Positions 36,841 to 47,610 of a stretch of 64,000 nt of DNA are shown here, in pieces. The DNA comes from Plectrocnemia conspersa (lineage: Eukaryota; Arthropoda; Insecta; Trichoptera; Polycentropodidae): positions 434,001 to 498,000 of the forward strand of contig VTFK01000097.1 of NCBI GenBank assembly GCA_009617715.1, written 5' to 3'. The notes under the pieces were generated by a model. The model was not told the DNA's origin, made no database searches, and worked only from the letters and a program-made list of their open reading frames with translations. Within the stretch, counting starts at the first letter, position 1; each line of letters begins with the position of its first letter. The translations under genes were made by a program, and so were the position numbers.

Positions 36841-36887
36841 GATAAAAGAAATCTCCCATGTTACTGTTATTGTTTATTTTCTGAATA

Positions 36888-36965
36888 TTTATTAAACTTT
36901 AATATTTACATTAAAAATTAAAACGATTTATTAAACTTTAAGATTTACATTAAAAATTAACAAAA
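36888..36965. repeat. 39-bp tandem duplication
   Basis: Two consecutive 39-base copies, starting at 36888 and 36927, are nearly identical over their first 34 bases, with a single T-to-G change, and diverge slightly at the end. It lies at the upstream edge of the pogo core fragment and is a recent slippage-type duplication. Confidence 0.75.
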
Positions 36966-37640
36966 GCAATATAATACTAAAATTGTTACTAAAACGTCTT
37001 AATCTTATGTCCATTGGGCTGCATCCATAATTGACATTTAACGCCCTTATCTTCGCTGTCGTTAGGCAGAAGAGATCATCTAAAAGTGCAATTTCTCCAC
37101 CACGCCGTACAACCATTAAGGAAGGCATTAAACGCGAAAATAAAACTAGATCCACAAAGTAAGATATTTGCGTCACCTTCATATCCATAATGACCGCTCG
37201 AGAGAGGACCATTATGCGGTCTCGAAATACGGGGCCGCTATTTTTTGAAAATGTCCATAAAACTTTCACGGCTCGGCACTGTTCGGTACAGATAACTGAG
37301 CTGTCTGGGGGCGTAAGCTAAACGATACGGGCGCGAAAGTGCAGTAGAGAAAAAAAGAGCAAAAACGACCGGTGAAAATATTCGCTCGTTATATGAAATA
37401 AATATGATTCGCTGAGGAGCCATAGCAGCAGTTTGCTCGAGCGCAATTTTGTACGACGTGTACCCCCGCCAGAACGGGCGCCTTGCATCATTGCACTCTG
37501 CGGAATATTAATTTTCAACGTTGCCACGGTGACAAACTCGCTATGGCGGGCCCAAGTCGCGATCGTAATGTTGTGTTAATAAAATATTGCTTATGAACGA
37601 TCGTCTAGTTCCAAGTGCTTAAGTGAAATTCCTGTTTACT
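36966..37640. other. GC-richer island, candidate regulatory DNA
   Basis: Strong compositional rise with CpG. Three minus-strand frames in different phases (36931-37269, 37238-37423, 37318-37527) cover it, and none resembles the DNA-binding half of a pogo transposase or any other family. Although it adjoins the pogo fragment on the side where an N-terminus would lie, I see no relation. Confidence 0.4.
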
Positions 37641-37950
37641 TGCGGTATCGATTACATCATTTATTAATAATTAAATCAATGTGAAAATTAAATAAATTTA
37701 TTAAAAAATATACTAATAAACAATAAAAATATTTAATTTTCTGACCATGTGCTTACTATCGATACCCTATGCCAAATAGTGGCGAGGCGAGGCAAGACCA
37801 CATTCGTAATGGTTTTATACGTATAAAGCAACAAAGTCGCATTTGTACTACACTAAACATATTCATAGGATTCCATTATGTTGTACAAAATATAAAAGGA
37901 TGCTGTATCTAAAATGTTTTAATTTGAAAACCTGTATATCAATGATTTAA
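37641..37950. other. AT-rich spacer
   Basis: A repeated GGCGAGGCGAGGCAAG word at about 37781-37796 is the only oddity. No gene was seen. Confidence 0.5.
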
Positions 37951-38010
37951 TCAGTCGTATAGTTGGCAACTAATACCCGAAAGCTCTGGGTTCAAATTTC
38001 ATATGAAACT
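37951..38010 (+). repeat. tRNA-derived SINE head
   Basis: TATAGTTGGCAAC resembles an A box, and CTGGGTTCAAATTTC carries a near-consensus B box about 20 bases on. The pair is spaced as in a tRNA or tRNA-derived SINE. Acceptor and anticodon stems cannot be built, so it is not a functional tRNA. TAATACCCGAAAG inside it recurs exactly at 43868-43880, just before the reverse-transcriptase fragment. Confidence 0.45.
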
Positions 38011-39480
38011 TTATGGTTTTCCATATTTTATTAAAAGTTTATTAATTATAATTATATTTTTATTATATGATTATAATTCCGATCGATCATCCCAGATTAG
38101 GTTTTTCTAGATTTTCCTTATCTTATGAATACATTGTATTAATTAATTCAAATCGAGCTCTGTCGTACATATTATTATAGTTATAAAAACATAATAATCT
38201 AATATTGAGCAATTTCAGCTCATAGAAAATATCATACGTGTATTGTAAGGGTTTCAACCAACTGAATAATTTGTTACAATTTAGAAGTCCTTCTTACGAA
38301 CAATTTAAATAAACAAAAAATAAATCAACACTTCTTGAAAATAGAGCCACACGCAATGGAAGAGAGATGTTAATCATCATCACCGAAAACTTTTTGTTTT
38401 GAAAGGACGCGCGCTATCTAAACAATAGATTTACCCTGCGCATATTATTCTTATAGTTCTCGTTAGATTGTAGATATGGATAGTAGAGTAGAGCACCTCA
38501 CACTTTATCTAGGCCACCCAGCCTCTTTTTTTGATATTATAAAAATACATAAGAGTATGTAATTCTAATATTTTTTTATGTGTTTTATTTTAATATTCCT
38601 TTTGTGACTAATAGTTCCTTTGTTACTTCCTTTAAAATTGTTTACTATTTCTGAATAACCGCCTTTCAATGTATGTACGTAAATACAATAATGATTCTCA
38701 TGAACCAATCATAAATTTATTTGCTATAAATCTTAATCCCAAACAATGCTGAATACAAACCGCTATTAAAATAATATACATACCTATCTACATATACTCA
38801 TATAATTTGCAGGTTATTGCTTATTGAATTTTAATTTTATATGGTAGTGGTTTTACAAAAAAATGCCTTCAGACCATTCTCAAACCACACACTTTAGTTA
38901 TTCACATAGTCATTTATTTAAATTATTAATGGCGTATTATTATTATTTTTCATCAAATAAAAGTTTCAATTATAATGTGAAAATGCCTGAATATTAAAGA
39001 TTTCGAAAAATATCATTATGTGCTATATTATAGTTGTATTTGTCTTTTTCTTTAACTAAAATATTTCAATGCAAGCGACGCGATGCATAGTTATTAAATT
39101 ATTAATTTAAAATTGCATATTTTCATTAAAAATACATATTAATAGCTAAAATATATATTTAATTAAATTTTAAAAGTAATATAAAAATCTTTCTTGAGCT
39201 AGAGTCCTTAAAAATTTATATTTATATTAAAATAAAACAATATTAAAATTTAATGAAAATACTAACGTTCGAGAAAGATTATTTATATATTTGGTCGCAA
39301 TAGTTTTATTATCATAGATATTATTCCACATGTATCTATATAAATGTATATGCATATAGTACATACAAATCACATTTACATTTGGGTATTAAATATACGA
39401 TTTCTATAACATAAATAATATTTTAATTATATCCATTAATATACTTTTTTCTTGAAATATACCCTCAACGTTTTTAAATG
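38011..39480. other. AT-rich desert with a small patch at 38.33-38.53 kb
   Basis: The patch is less AT-rich and ends in CCACCCAGCCTC followed by seven T bases. No frame or family is recognised. The rest is AT-rich. Confidence 0.45.
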
Positions 39481-40927
39481 TAAGATAGAGCCTCATAATT
39501 TATGTTCTTAATCTTTAAGCGATAATGAGAGAATTTGCAACATAGTTCATTTGGTAGTAAGCTCTTATTTAAACCCATTATTTACCTGAACGCATTAACG
39601 ACCAGAATAAAACTAATCCGTTTTCAACACAAAATTAAACTATTTTTTATTTTAATGATAAAATTTACAATTTATTTTACGTTGAGAAAATATATATTTA
39701 ATGAGTCAAAAAATGCTGAATAAACGTTAATTTTGCGCTCATGCAGAGATAATAATCCAAAATGCGTGGAAAATTTCAGGCATGCTCGAAAACGTGACTA
39801 GATCGATGTTTCAAAGGAATTTAGCTGAAACTTTATGAAATTAAATACACTGTGTTTCGCTCGGATAAATATATAACACGATTAAAATTAAATCAAAATT
39901 CACGTTTCATAATGAAATATTATCAACGTTTAATTATTTTTCTCTTTTGTGTGTGTTATAGTGTAACGTAACTCCAGCGGCGTATTTATTTTGCAAAGTT
40001 TTAATTGAATATTATAAACCGAATCTTAGAACCGTGTAAAACTTTTGAGACATGGAATGTATAATTCATTGCATAAGTCGAAGGAAGCGTTGAACCAACC
40101 AACGAAATTTTCACTTGATGCACAAACAGTCGTCAAAGTTTCAATTAACCGTGAAAATTTCTGTTCAATTACCATGTGATGATCTGTAATCAATTTATGA
40201 TCTGACATTTTTTTGAAATATGTAGTATTGTGTCGTCTAAAAACCATAGCACATTGAACGTAGTACACAATAATAAAATAAAACGTTTGTGCTACCCTAA
40301 TATTTCTTTTTTTATAATGTAAAATATTCTTTTAGTTAGAATTAAACGATAACAGAAATGTATTGAAAAAAATAGATTGAAATTACAAGATTTTATGAAT
40401 AAAAGGTTATTAAAGATATTCTCATTTTATTAGATCAACTATTTTTGATTTGCAATTAAAGTCAAAATATTTCAATGAAATTTAAGTAGACTTGAAAATA
40501 ATATACGCTTTTCTATTTCAAAAATGGTTTTAATATTATTCCACTGAAAACAACAGCAGCTTTACATCCTAGTAATTAGTTTGCATCAATCAACATTAAC
40601 TAGTGCTTCTCAGATCGTTCATTAAGCTGACTCAGGTTTATGGGATCATCATAATTGTTCTACAATATTACTGTACAGACATAAGTAGAATAAGTAGTAC
40701 CTCAGTGTGGATTTTTTTTATTATTTAGAAGAGCTTTATTATATAATAATATGCTACATAGTTTTTCCAGTTCATAATTCAGTACCACCGATAACCGTTG
40801 CCAATAAAAAATTGCTAAGATAAGCTGAATAAATAAATACAGTAAAATATTTACTTTTAGCGCACATAATAAGAAGGAAAAAAACAAATAATAATTTAAT
40901 AAAAAAAAAAGCTTTGTATTTATTAAA
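39481..40927. other. mixed AT-rich DNA, no gene recognised
   Basis: Weakly GC-richer between 39730 and 40270. The 80-codon minus-strand frame at 40026-40268 and the 83-codon one at 40702-40953 match nothing, and the latter overlaps the MITE end. I treat both as chance. Confidence 0.45.
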
Positions 40928-41197
40928 AAATCAGTGAACCTAACTAACAACATTATAATTCTATGAACTGAACCTTTTTTATCTTTGGCCGAAACGAAAT
41001 GGAATTTTTAAGTACGTTAAAAATACAATATATAACATATATATAAACAAAAAAAGATATATGCTATAAAATAGAAAATTTCATTATAATCCTTGAAATT
41101 TATAAAATAAGCCTTTTTTACTTTCGGCCGAAAGTAAAAAAAAAGGCAGTTTCAGTCCATAAAATTTAGTATATATATAGGTTAAGTTCACTGATTT
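40928..41197. mobile_element. palindromic MITE with long terminal inverted repeats
   Basis: The left end AAATCAGTGAACCTAAC and the reverse complement of the right end (AAATCAGTGAACTTAACC) match. The similarity continues inward as TCTATGAACTGAACC against TTTATGGACTGAAACTGCC, and then a T-run and a CTTTCGGCCGAAA motif, so each arm is about 70-75 bases. The element is 270 bp with no coding frame: a foldback-type non-autonomous DNA transposon. The family is not clear; a CAGTGA start would fit Tc1/mariner or hAT relatives. I could not see a target-site duplication. Confidence 0.65.
41111..41148. repeat. 38-bp near-perfect palindrome inside the MITE
   Basis: The core ACTTTCGGCCGAAAGT is fully self-complementary and is flanked by T7 on one side and A9 on the other, closed by GCC and GGC. 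A degenerate version (CTTTTTTATCTTTGGCCGAAA) sits at 40973-40993 in the left arm. Confidence 0.8.
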
Positions 41198-42770
41198 GTC
41201 ATTAAATATATAGCTTCTTTATTTATTAATTATTTTATTATTTACATCTTCAGTTCCTTAATACATTTTAATAATTAACAGCCTTTCGTTCCTTGTATAC
41301 ATTTTAAATGTAATAAAGTTTCTTTGTAACGACCAATAATTTATTCACTACCCTTTTGTGTGAATTTAATTGGCGTACAAATTGTGCATTTTATGTATAA
41401 TGCCTATGATATATTCCATCGATAACGTCTTCACATAAAGTAGGTTTTACCGTAATGTTCTTTCGTGGTATGGGCATCTCTTGTCTTCGCATTTTTCTCC
41501 AGGGCGTACTTAGCACCGTCGAAAGCAATTCGCAGTGTCTGCATATTGTACTTATACACACTTATATTGTATGTGCACACATCTTTTCACAATTGGAGAG
41601 AAAACATTTTTTTGCACATCATTCACCTAACAGAGCATAAATGCTGTTTCATCATGGCAATCAACACTCTTTCTCGTTGAACTACGTGGTTAATTTTGCA
41701 CTCAAAATAATTATAAAAGTGCAATTGTTCCAAAAATACCTCTATCGATTTATTCTGCGGGAACCAGACGGTTTGCGCTTATTTATTCATAAAGTTTCAA
41801 AACTTACCTAGCCGCAAATGGTCCTATTGGCTGATGGACATTCTATGTATTATAAATCGCATTGAGCTATTACGATTGAAGTACAATTTTTGGCTTTTTT
41901 GTACATGTTGTATATATCAATAATTCTTCAACAAAGTTCGCAGTGTGTAGTAAATGTATTATTAAGTATTGTAAAAAAAATAAGGCAAGGTAGCTTTTAT
42001 TGTAATACCATAAATAAATTATATCATGTAGCTTTTGCATTTGTGTGTGAAATTAAATTACGTATATTTCTAAATTAAATTTTCATTAAATTAAGCAGAT
42101 TATTTTAAGTAAAAACTCAATTATTTATTTATATACATATGTGTATGTATAAACGATAATTGATTACATTCACAAATTAATATTTTATAAAGTTAAATAA
42201 GGAATTCAATTATACATAATAATAATACAATATTTATATAATATATGTGGCAACGAAATGATGTTTAATAACCTCTTAATTAAATTTTCAGTAATATTAT
42301 TATAATATTATTAAAATATTCCCTAATTAAAAATTTACAATATAACTAAAAATAAACAATTAAAAATTAAATTTTTGAATTTATACCTTTATGTAAGCCG
42401 CTTCAAGGAAAACCTAGAAACGAGTTTTCTTAGAATTTGTAAATGTCTCAGCTACCTGAAACGATTCAGATGCTACACAACAGGGAACAACATTTCACAC
42501 TCCAATTTTCACTTCACGACTTATTTCATAGAATTCAGAATAGCAGTATTTAATGATATAATCCTGAACTACGTCTAATTTTGGCATAATATTTGAGTCC
42601 TAAAATTTTGAGTAGCGGAAACATAATATGTATCTGTTCTGTGTATTTTTTAATAAATTATATTGTACAAATATTTTATTATAACTACAATAATAAACAA
42701 AAAAAAATGTTTGGTGATGATAGGAATTAAATATAAAATATTTTCCTTATACACGAACACATTATTTTTA
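41198..42770. other. AT-rich DNA with a weak patch at 41.4-41.7 kb
   Basis: Two overlapping plus-strand frames at 41455-41640 and 41465-41680 in different phases are unrecognised. The other frames (41890-42078, 42375-42578) are AT-biased. No element is recognised. Confidence 0.45.
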
Positions 42771-43215
42771 TCTGCCCAATTTATTTTGCCAGCCGTCGAA
42801 CCAACGCAGGAAACGGCTCCTAAATGACGTGTGGTGTTTCGTCCAGGAAATTAATTTTCCGCTGCTGACCCCAACTTCTCAAACATCCACCGGCAAAAGC
42901 TGGAAAATTCGCGTTAACAAAGTTACGTCCGAGCGACGGAAGTCGTTTCGTTGCCTATCAATAAAGCTCTCGACCGAATAAAACGAACCAAAGTGATCCG
43001 CTTTCGGACCAGACCAGAAGGGGGTGGTTATTGGGGGTGGTCGTTCAACCCTCCAGACGCAATCTATTAGCCGAAATGGGAAAAAAATCAGTTGACGATA
43101 CACGTTGTGCCACCGGTACCGATATGGACACAAAATGTGACCTCCGCCCGCCACGGTTGTAATACCATTATGAATAATAAAGAGCATAAAACGAAACAAC
43201 TTTTAAAGTTTAGCC
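42771..43215. other. GC-richer island, candidate regulatory DNA
   Basis: A well-defined CpG-rich patch. A 106-codon minus-strand frame (42879-43199) covers most of it, with a hydrophobic start and a Pro-rich middle, but shows no domain, clear signal cleavage site or partner exon. AGGCATAAAT at 43221 just beyond the right edge is Caudal/Abd-B-like. Non-coding regulatory DNA is favoured, though an unusual exon cannot be excluded. Confidence 0.35.
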
Positions 43216-43860
43216 CGCAGAGGCATAAATATGTATAATATAATACACATCGAAAAAGCTATATGCAATAATTTTCCGACCTAGACCCATCATAAAGATG
43301 CCATAACGTATTATACTGCGACGTTATTGTTTTTAACTGTGGTTACATGTAAATTTGATTAATAATGTTAAGATATATGTATGAATTTTGAATAAATCAC
43401 GTAATGTAAAGAACCAAATAACATTAAAATTGAATACTGATACTAATAAAATATAATTACCTATAAATCGTTTTTATAATATGACAGTCTTTAGACTAGT
43501 ACGTTTGCATATTATATTTAATGTATCATAGTAATAGCAGCGTTGCCTTGAATTAAGATTCATTAATAATAAACCTGTGATTATTTAGCAAAAAACATTT
43601 TATTATACATACATAGATCAGAAAGATTTTTAAAAAGGTTTATTTTTGTTAATTATTTAATCAAAAAATATTAAAAAACATAAAAAAATAAAAAAATAAT
43701 TGTTCAGAGATACACTTTTATTTATAGTCAATGTTCATTATAATTAGTTCAATTATGAATCTAATCCTTAATATTATTTAGCTAGTTAGTAGATGTCGAG
43801 TTTTTAGATGACGTAACGAGATTTTGCCTATATGTAGAATTATCGATAATTTGTTATTTA
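43216..43860. other. AT-rich spacer
   Basis: Nothing recognised beyond A-rich runs near 43670-43700. Confidence 0.55.
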
Positions 43861-43870
43861 TGATTTGTAA

Positions 43871-44083
43871 TACCCGAAAGAGCATTTTCTAGGTTTTAGA
43901 GTCCCGCAAGGATTAAATCATGGTGCACTGTTATTACTTTTATATATAAATTACCAGACCTCGTTTGCTCGGATGCTTTGAATCGGATATTCTTGAGCTA
44001 TTTGAGCCATCATAGACAGTAGACTAATTTTATACGATAAACAGATATGAGAAACTAATTTTAAACGATAAACAGAAAAGATC
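43871..44083 (+). pseudogene. non-LTR retrotransposon reverse-transcriptase fragment (Jockey/CR1-like)
   Basis: The plus strand reads HFLGFRVPQGLNHGALLLLLYIN and, after a shift of phase, LPDLVCSDAL. This matches the reverse-transcriptase signature SGVPQGS.LGPLLFLLYINDLP of Jockey/CR1-type non-LTR elements. The conserved D of INDLP was lost with about four bases, causing the shift. The downstream TTATACGATAAACAGATA could be a worn-down YADD box. A roughly 32-base unit containing it is repeated (ACTAATTTTATACGATAAACAG near 44022 and its copy near 44054). No other domain survives nearby. This is a short dead fragment. Confidence 0.7.
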
Positions 44084-44990
44084 AAAACAATGGTTAGACA
44101 GAAAAAAAACTTGAAAGCCGAATTTGCACACGAAAAATTACGATGACAGTAGAATGGTATTTTATGTGAGGTGAGACCATTAGAATTAAATCATATTAAA
44201 GATAAATTAAAACCGTGTGTGGACAATTAACCACAATAAATTTAATATTGCTTCATGACAATGCAAACAATTATTGATTAATTATTGTTGAGAAATTAAA
44301 TATTAGTATTAAAAATTTTGCTTCATCCCTTATATTCCCTGTACTTGTCACATTTTTAAAAGCTTAGATTTATTTCTTAAAATACGAAATTTAATATTGA
44401 TAACTAGTAATATTATGAGAAGCTATGACGACTTCACAATCACTAAAAATTAAGATTTTCCTGAACTAGGGAAATAGCGCATATTTTGAGTTAAAAGTTG
44501 TTTTAAAAATATAGCGTTCAATATCTTACTAGAAAATTCAGCCATTTCATATAAAACAACTTTATATAATAATTAAAATTATTTAGAGATAATATTTTTA
44601 AGTAAAACTATAAAGTCTATATTATTCAATTATTATTTCAAGAAAATATTATTAAAAGTGCGTATTTAAGAATATTGCCTTTGTTTGTGCTGTCTTTTGC
44701 AGTATACAAAACTAATTTATTATTTTTTAACTCTTTAATTTAGTTAATCAATTTTTAATTAATTAAAACATGATAATAATAAAAAATATTGAAAAATATT
44801 TTAATTTATAAAAAGCAAATTAACTTTTACATTACATATAGTTATATTGTATTTTTATTAAATTAAAAAAATCAAGTGCTTTGCATACGAATTAAAGTTT
44901 GACCTCTAACTAGGTTATATCATTATACATCCACATGTATAACCCAACTATTTACTACAGCATGAAACAATTACTTATTTGCGTTAAATA
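44084..44990. other. AT-rich desert
   Basis: May include further decayed retrotransposon sequence at 44084-44250, but nothing can be recognised. The rest is AT-rich. Confidence 0.5.
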
Positions 44991-45440
44991 CCGAGTTTTC
45001 ATGCGCTAAAGCTCTTGTCCCATAAATTTCAAAAATAAATATTTTTTCTCTCATAAAAAACGAAGGTACACACTTGCCAGAGCTCTTAATTATGCAAGGA
45101 GAACGGCGCTATATAGCTTTATGAAATAGCCAAAATGTGCTCGTTCGCTATAATTTTCTTGGATTTAATTATCTCGACGTTTTTTTCTCTCGTACGTGCC
45201 ACCCCAACGAAATAGAGGCGGCTAAACGTTCAATAACTGTCGTGTGTAATCCTTAATTATGTTATGCCAAAGTATGGAAAGTATAAAATTACCATTACGT
45301 TTTTCTTTTACGTACACATACACATCCGACCGAAATTAATACGAATTTGTTTTTGTTAGCATAACGTTATTGCATTTTAGCGGCGGTATCGTAAATATTT
45401 TCGTAGAATTTTTTAATAAAGTTGCGAGAGAATAGCTTTT
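44991..45440. other. GC-richer island, candidate regulatory DNA
   Basis: Moderately raised composition with CpG and no frame of 60 codons. CCATAAAT at about 45020 is a Caudal/Abd-B-like site. Function is inferred only from composition. Confidence 0.35.
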
Positions 45441-46270
45441 GTGCGAATATAATATAGAACTGCTTGGTATAGAGGTAAAGCAATAAGGCGACTAAGAAAA
45501 TTAAAGGTAAAATTAATATAAATTATTATATCAATTAATTAAAACCTTGGGTTGTTCAACTCAATTATGTTTACGTCGAGTTGTTAAAATATCAAGCTTT
45601 ATTGATTGACGTAATCTATAAAGCAAGAGGCTTTATTATAACAATATTTTTAATTAAAATGTATTTTGCCTAACTATGAAGGGTATTCACATTTACACAG
45701 TAACAGATATTTTACAAATACTCTTAAACAATATTTTTAATTCATTTTTGCAGCTTATGGTAAATAATTTATATTCAAAGATTATCTAACAACATGAAAA
45801 CATATAGATAAAAATAGGGGGTGCAAAATGTAAAGTAATAAGCAAAAAATAATTTTATAAAGGGGTCGCTGTGTAAAGGAAAACACTCAGTTTGCTTAGG
45901 GGCTGTTTTAAATATCTTAGAATTTTGATTTTAATGATTAAATTATAAATTAGCTTATATATGTACATATATATTAATAAATATACGGCTTTTATTACCG
46001 ATTTTTCGGTAAAACTATGTTTACCATATATATTTATTTTCTTTTTAAAAACAATTAATCTACAATTGCGATACCATAATATTTAAAATATGTTTATATA
46101 TTTTCTATACAATAAACGAACTGTTGTATTAAGCATATTGAAGGCAAAGCTTGAAAAATAGTTGCTTTAAATTAAAACAATATTTCATTTAAATTAAAGG
46201 CATTTGAAAGATGAATTTGACTAATAATATATACTATTATTACAATACTCCTTGTAAGCAATAAACTATA
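45441..46270. other. AT-rich spacer
   Basis: No gene, repeat or RNA feature was recognised. Confidence 0.55.
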
Positions 46271-46272
46271 TA

Positions 46273-46700
46273 CAGTCAGCTCTTGACTTGCAATCATTCG
46301 CACTTACGACGAAGAGAAAAATAACAAAAAACCGTTGATTTTGGTTTTGGTCAAATATTCCCTGTGTGCACCTATATGAACGGCATATATTATAGATGTG
46401 GAACAGATATGAAAATAATAAAAAGGAGGAAGTAGAAGAGAGAGAAGCCAATTGATTGTACAATTTGGTCAACAACTTAATCTGAAGTCGACAATAAAGA
46501 TGTTACTTAACCTTAATAAAATTATGTTGAAAAACTCACAAACCAAGACTCGGTTGAGATTGAGGAAAAACGAGTTTTAGAAAAAATATAATAAGGGGTA
46601 GGAAAACTAGATAAACTCGAGGAATCACTCCAAAAAATTGTGCTAAAAGCTGCAGCTTTTAGCCAAAACAATGATGGAATTCAAAAAATTAAAAATATAG
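46273..46700 (+). mobile_element. 5' part of a pogo/Tigger-type transposon
   Basis: After a TA at 46271-46272 comes CAGTCAGCTCTTGACTTGCA and then ATTCGCACTTACGACG, close to the pogo/Tigger terminal pattern CAGT...CCCTCGACTTACGA with its internal CGACTTACG repetition. About 150 bases in, a stop-free stretch (46422-46577) encodes LIVQFGQQLNLKSTIKMLL and LNKIML, like the N-terminal helix-turn-helix of pogo transposases (family EYGVGRSTI.DI.KNKEKI). Further on only traces are readable. The opposite terminal repeat was not found, so the copy is truncated or fully decayed on the right. Confidence 0.6.
46422..46577 (+). pseudogene. pogo-type transposase N-terminal HTH fragment
   Basis: Fifty-two codons without a stop lie between TAA and TAG, with no start codon before the homology. 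The segment QFGQQLNLKSTIKMLLNLNK has the helix-turn-helix spacing of the pogo/CENP-B psq-type domain, in which the second helix begins near the K-S-T. The full-length protein would be about 500 residues. No CENP-B-type second domain or DDE core is visible here. Confidence 0.5.
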
Positions 46701-46930
46701 ACTTAGATTTATTACAATAATTCCTGATGAAAATCCTAATTAGTCATTTCTGAAGAGTTTTAGAATTTAATTTTTAGGCAAATAGTTACTACGCCAAAAA
46801 ACAAATATTGGGATTATGTATCATTCATATCAAGTATGGATCGCATGCGTCTGATCTTAAATCTAGATTTTAGAAAATCTCACAAGAACTCCCGTTATTA
46901 TAGATATTACTGAGAATCAGGATTTCTAAT
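46701..46930. other. unassigned sequence right of the pogo end
   Basis: Probably worn transposon sequence, but nothing recognisable remains. Confidence 0.35.
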
Positions 46931-47610
46931 AGCTAGTTACTATTATAAGTCAAGATGTTTAACACGAACCCGTCTGTTCGTACTCGCATAATAAAAATAG
47001 TTAGCTCGGTATATTTACACGAACGAATGGTTTTCTGAGGGCACTCTCGCCTCTGCGTAACATTGAATTCATCAGGCATATCTGATCCAGACATAAAATT
47101 TTCCGATGCATTTACCAATATTCAATTGGCCCTAACCGACAGTCGTCAGCGTCGATAGCTTGTTTACTCTAACGGCCCTTCGACGACTGAATTTCGATTT
47201 GAACGATACTAGAGTGTCGGTGTTTTTTTCACGAAAACCATTTGGAGACATTTTCGAAAAGTTTAATGGAAAACTATTGGCGACGTGAAAAAAAATAGAC
47301 AAAATCAGCGAGTGGTATATCACGGAGACGTTAAACGAAATCAATGAGGCTACGCGGCGTTGCCTCAATGGAAAAATCATAAAAGCAAACGATTATTGTA
47401 ACACATCTGCAACGTCGTTAGGGAAGCCTGCAGATGCCTTCATGGCCGTCATAAAATTACTTTTATGCTTTGGTGACCGTCTTGGACCGCATTTGATGCT
47501 GCGAAACTCTCAAGATAAACAATAACAGTGCGTCTGTTTAGTCGCAGTTTGCATCACCCCAGCAGACTTTCCACATATTTGCTAAATAAAATATTTGGCA
47601 GAATTATTCT
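46931..47610. other. GC-richer island, candidate regulatory DNA
   Basis: Two minus-strand frames (46933-47118, 47132-47380) lie in different phases and neither is recognised. The CpG-containing part continues without a frame to about 47580, which supports a non-coding interpretation. Confidence 0.4.

Noticed and set aside
36931..37269. Frame next to the pogo core as the transposase N-terminus
   Set aside because: It is on the correct side and strand but lacks helix-turn-helix or CENP-B features, and it lies beyond a tandem duplication in an island of different composition.
42879..43199. 106-codon minus-strand frame as a possible gene
   Set aside because: No domain, no credible start context or neighbouring exon, and it lies in a GC-richer patch where stop codons are rarer by composition.
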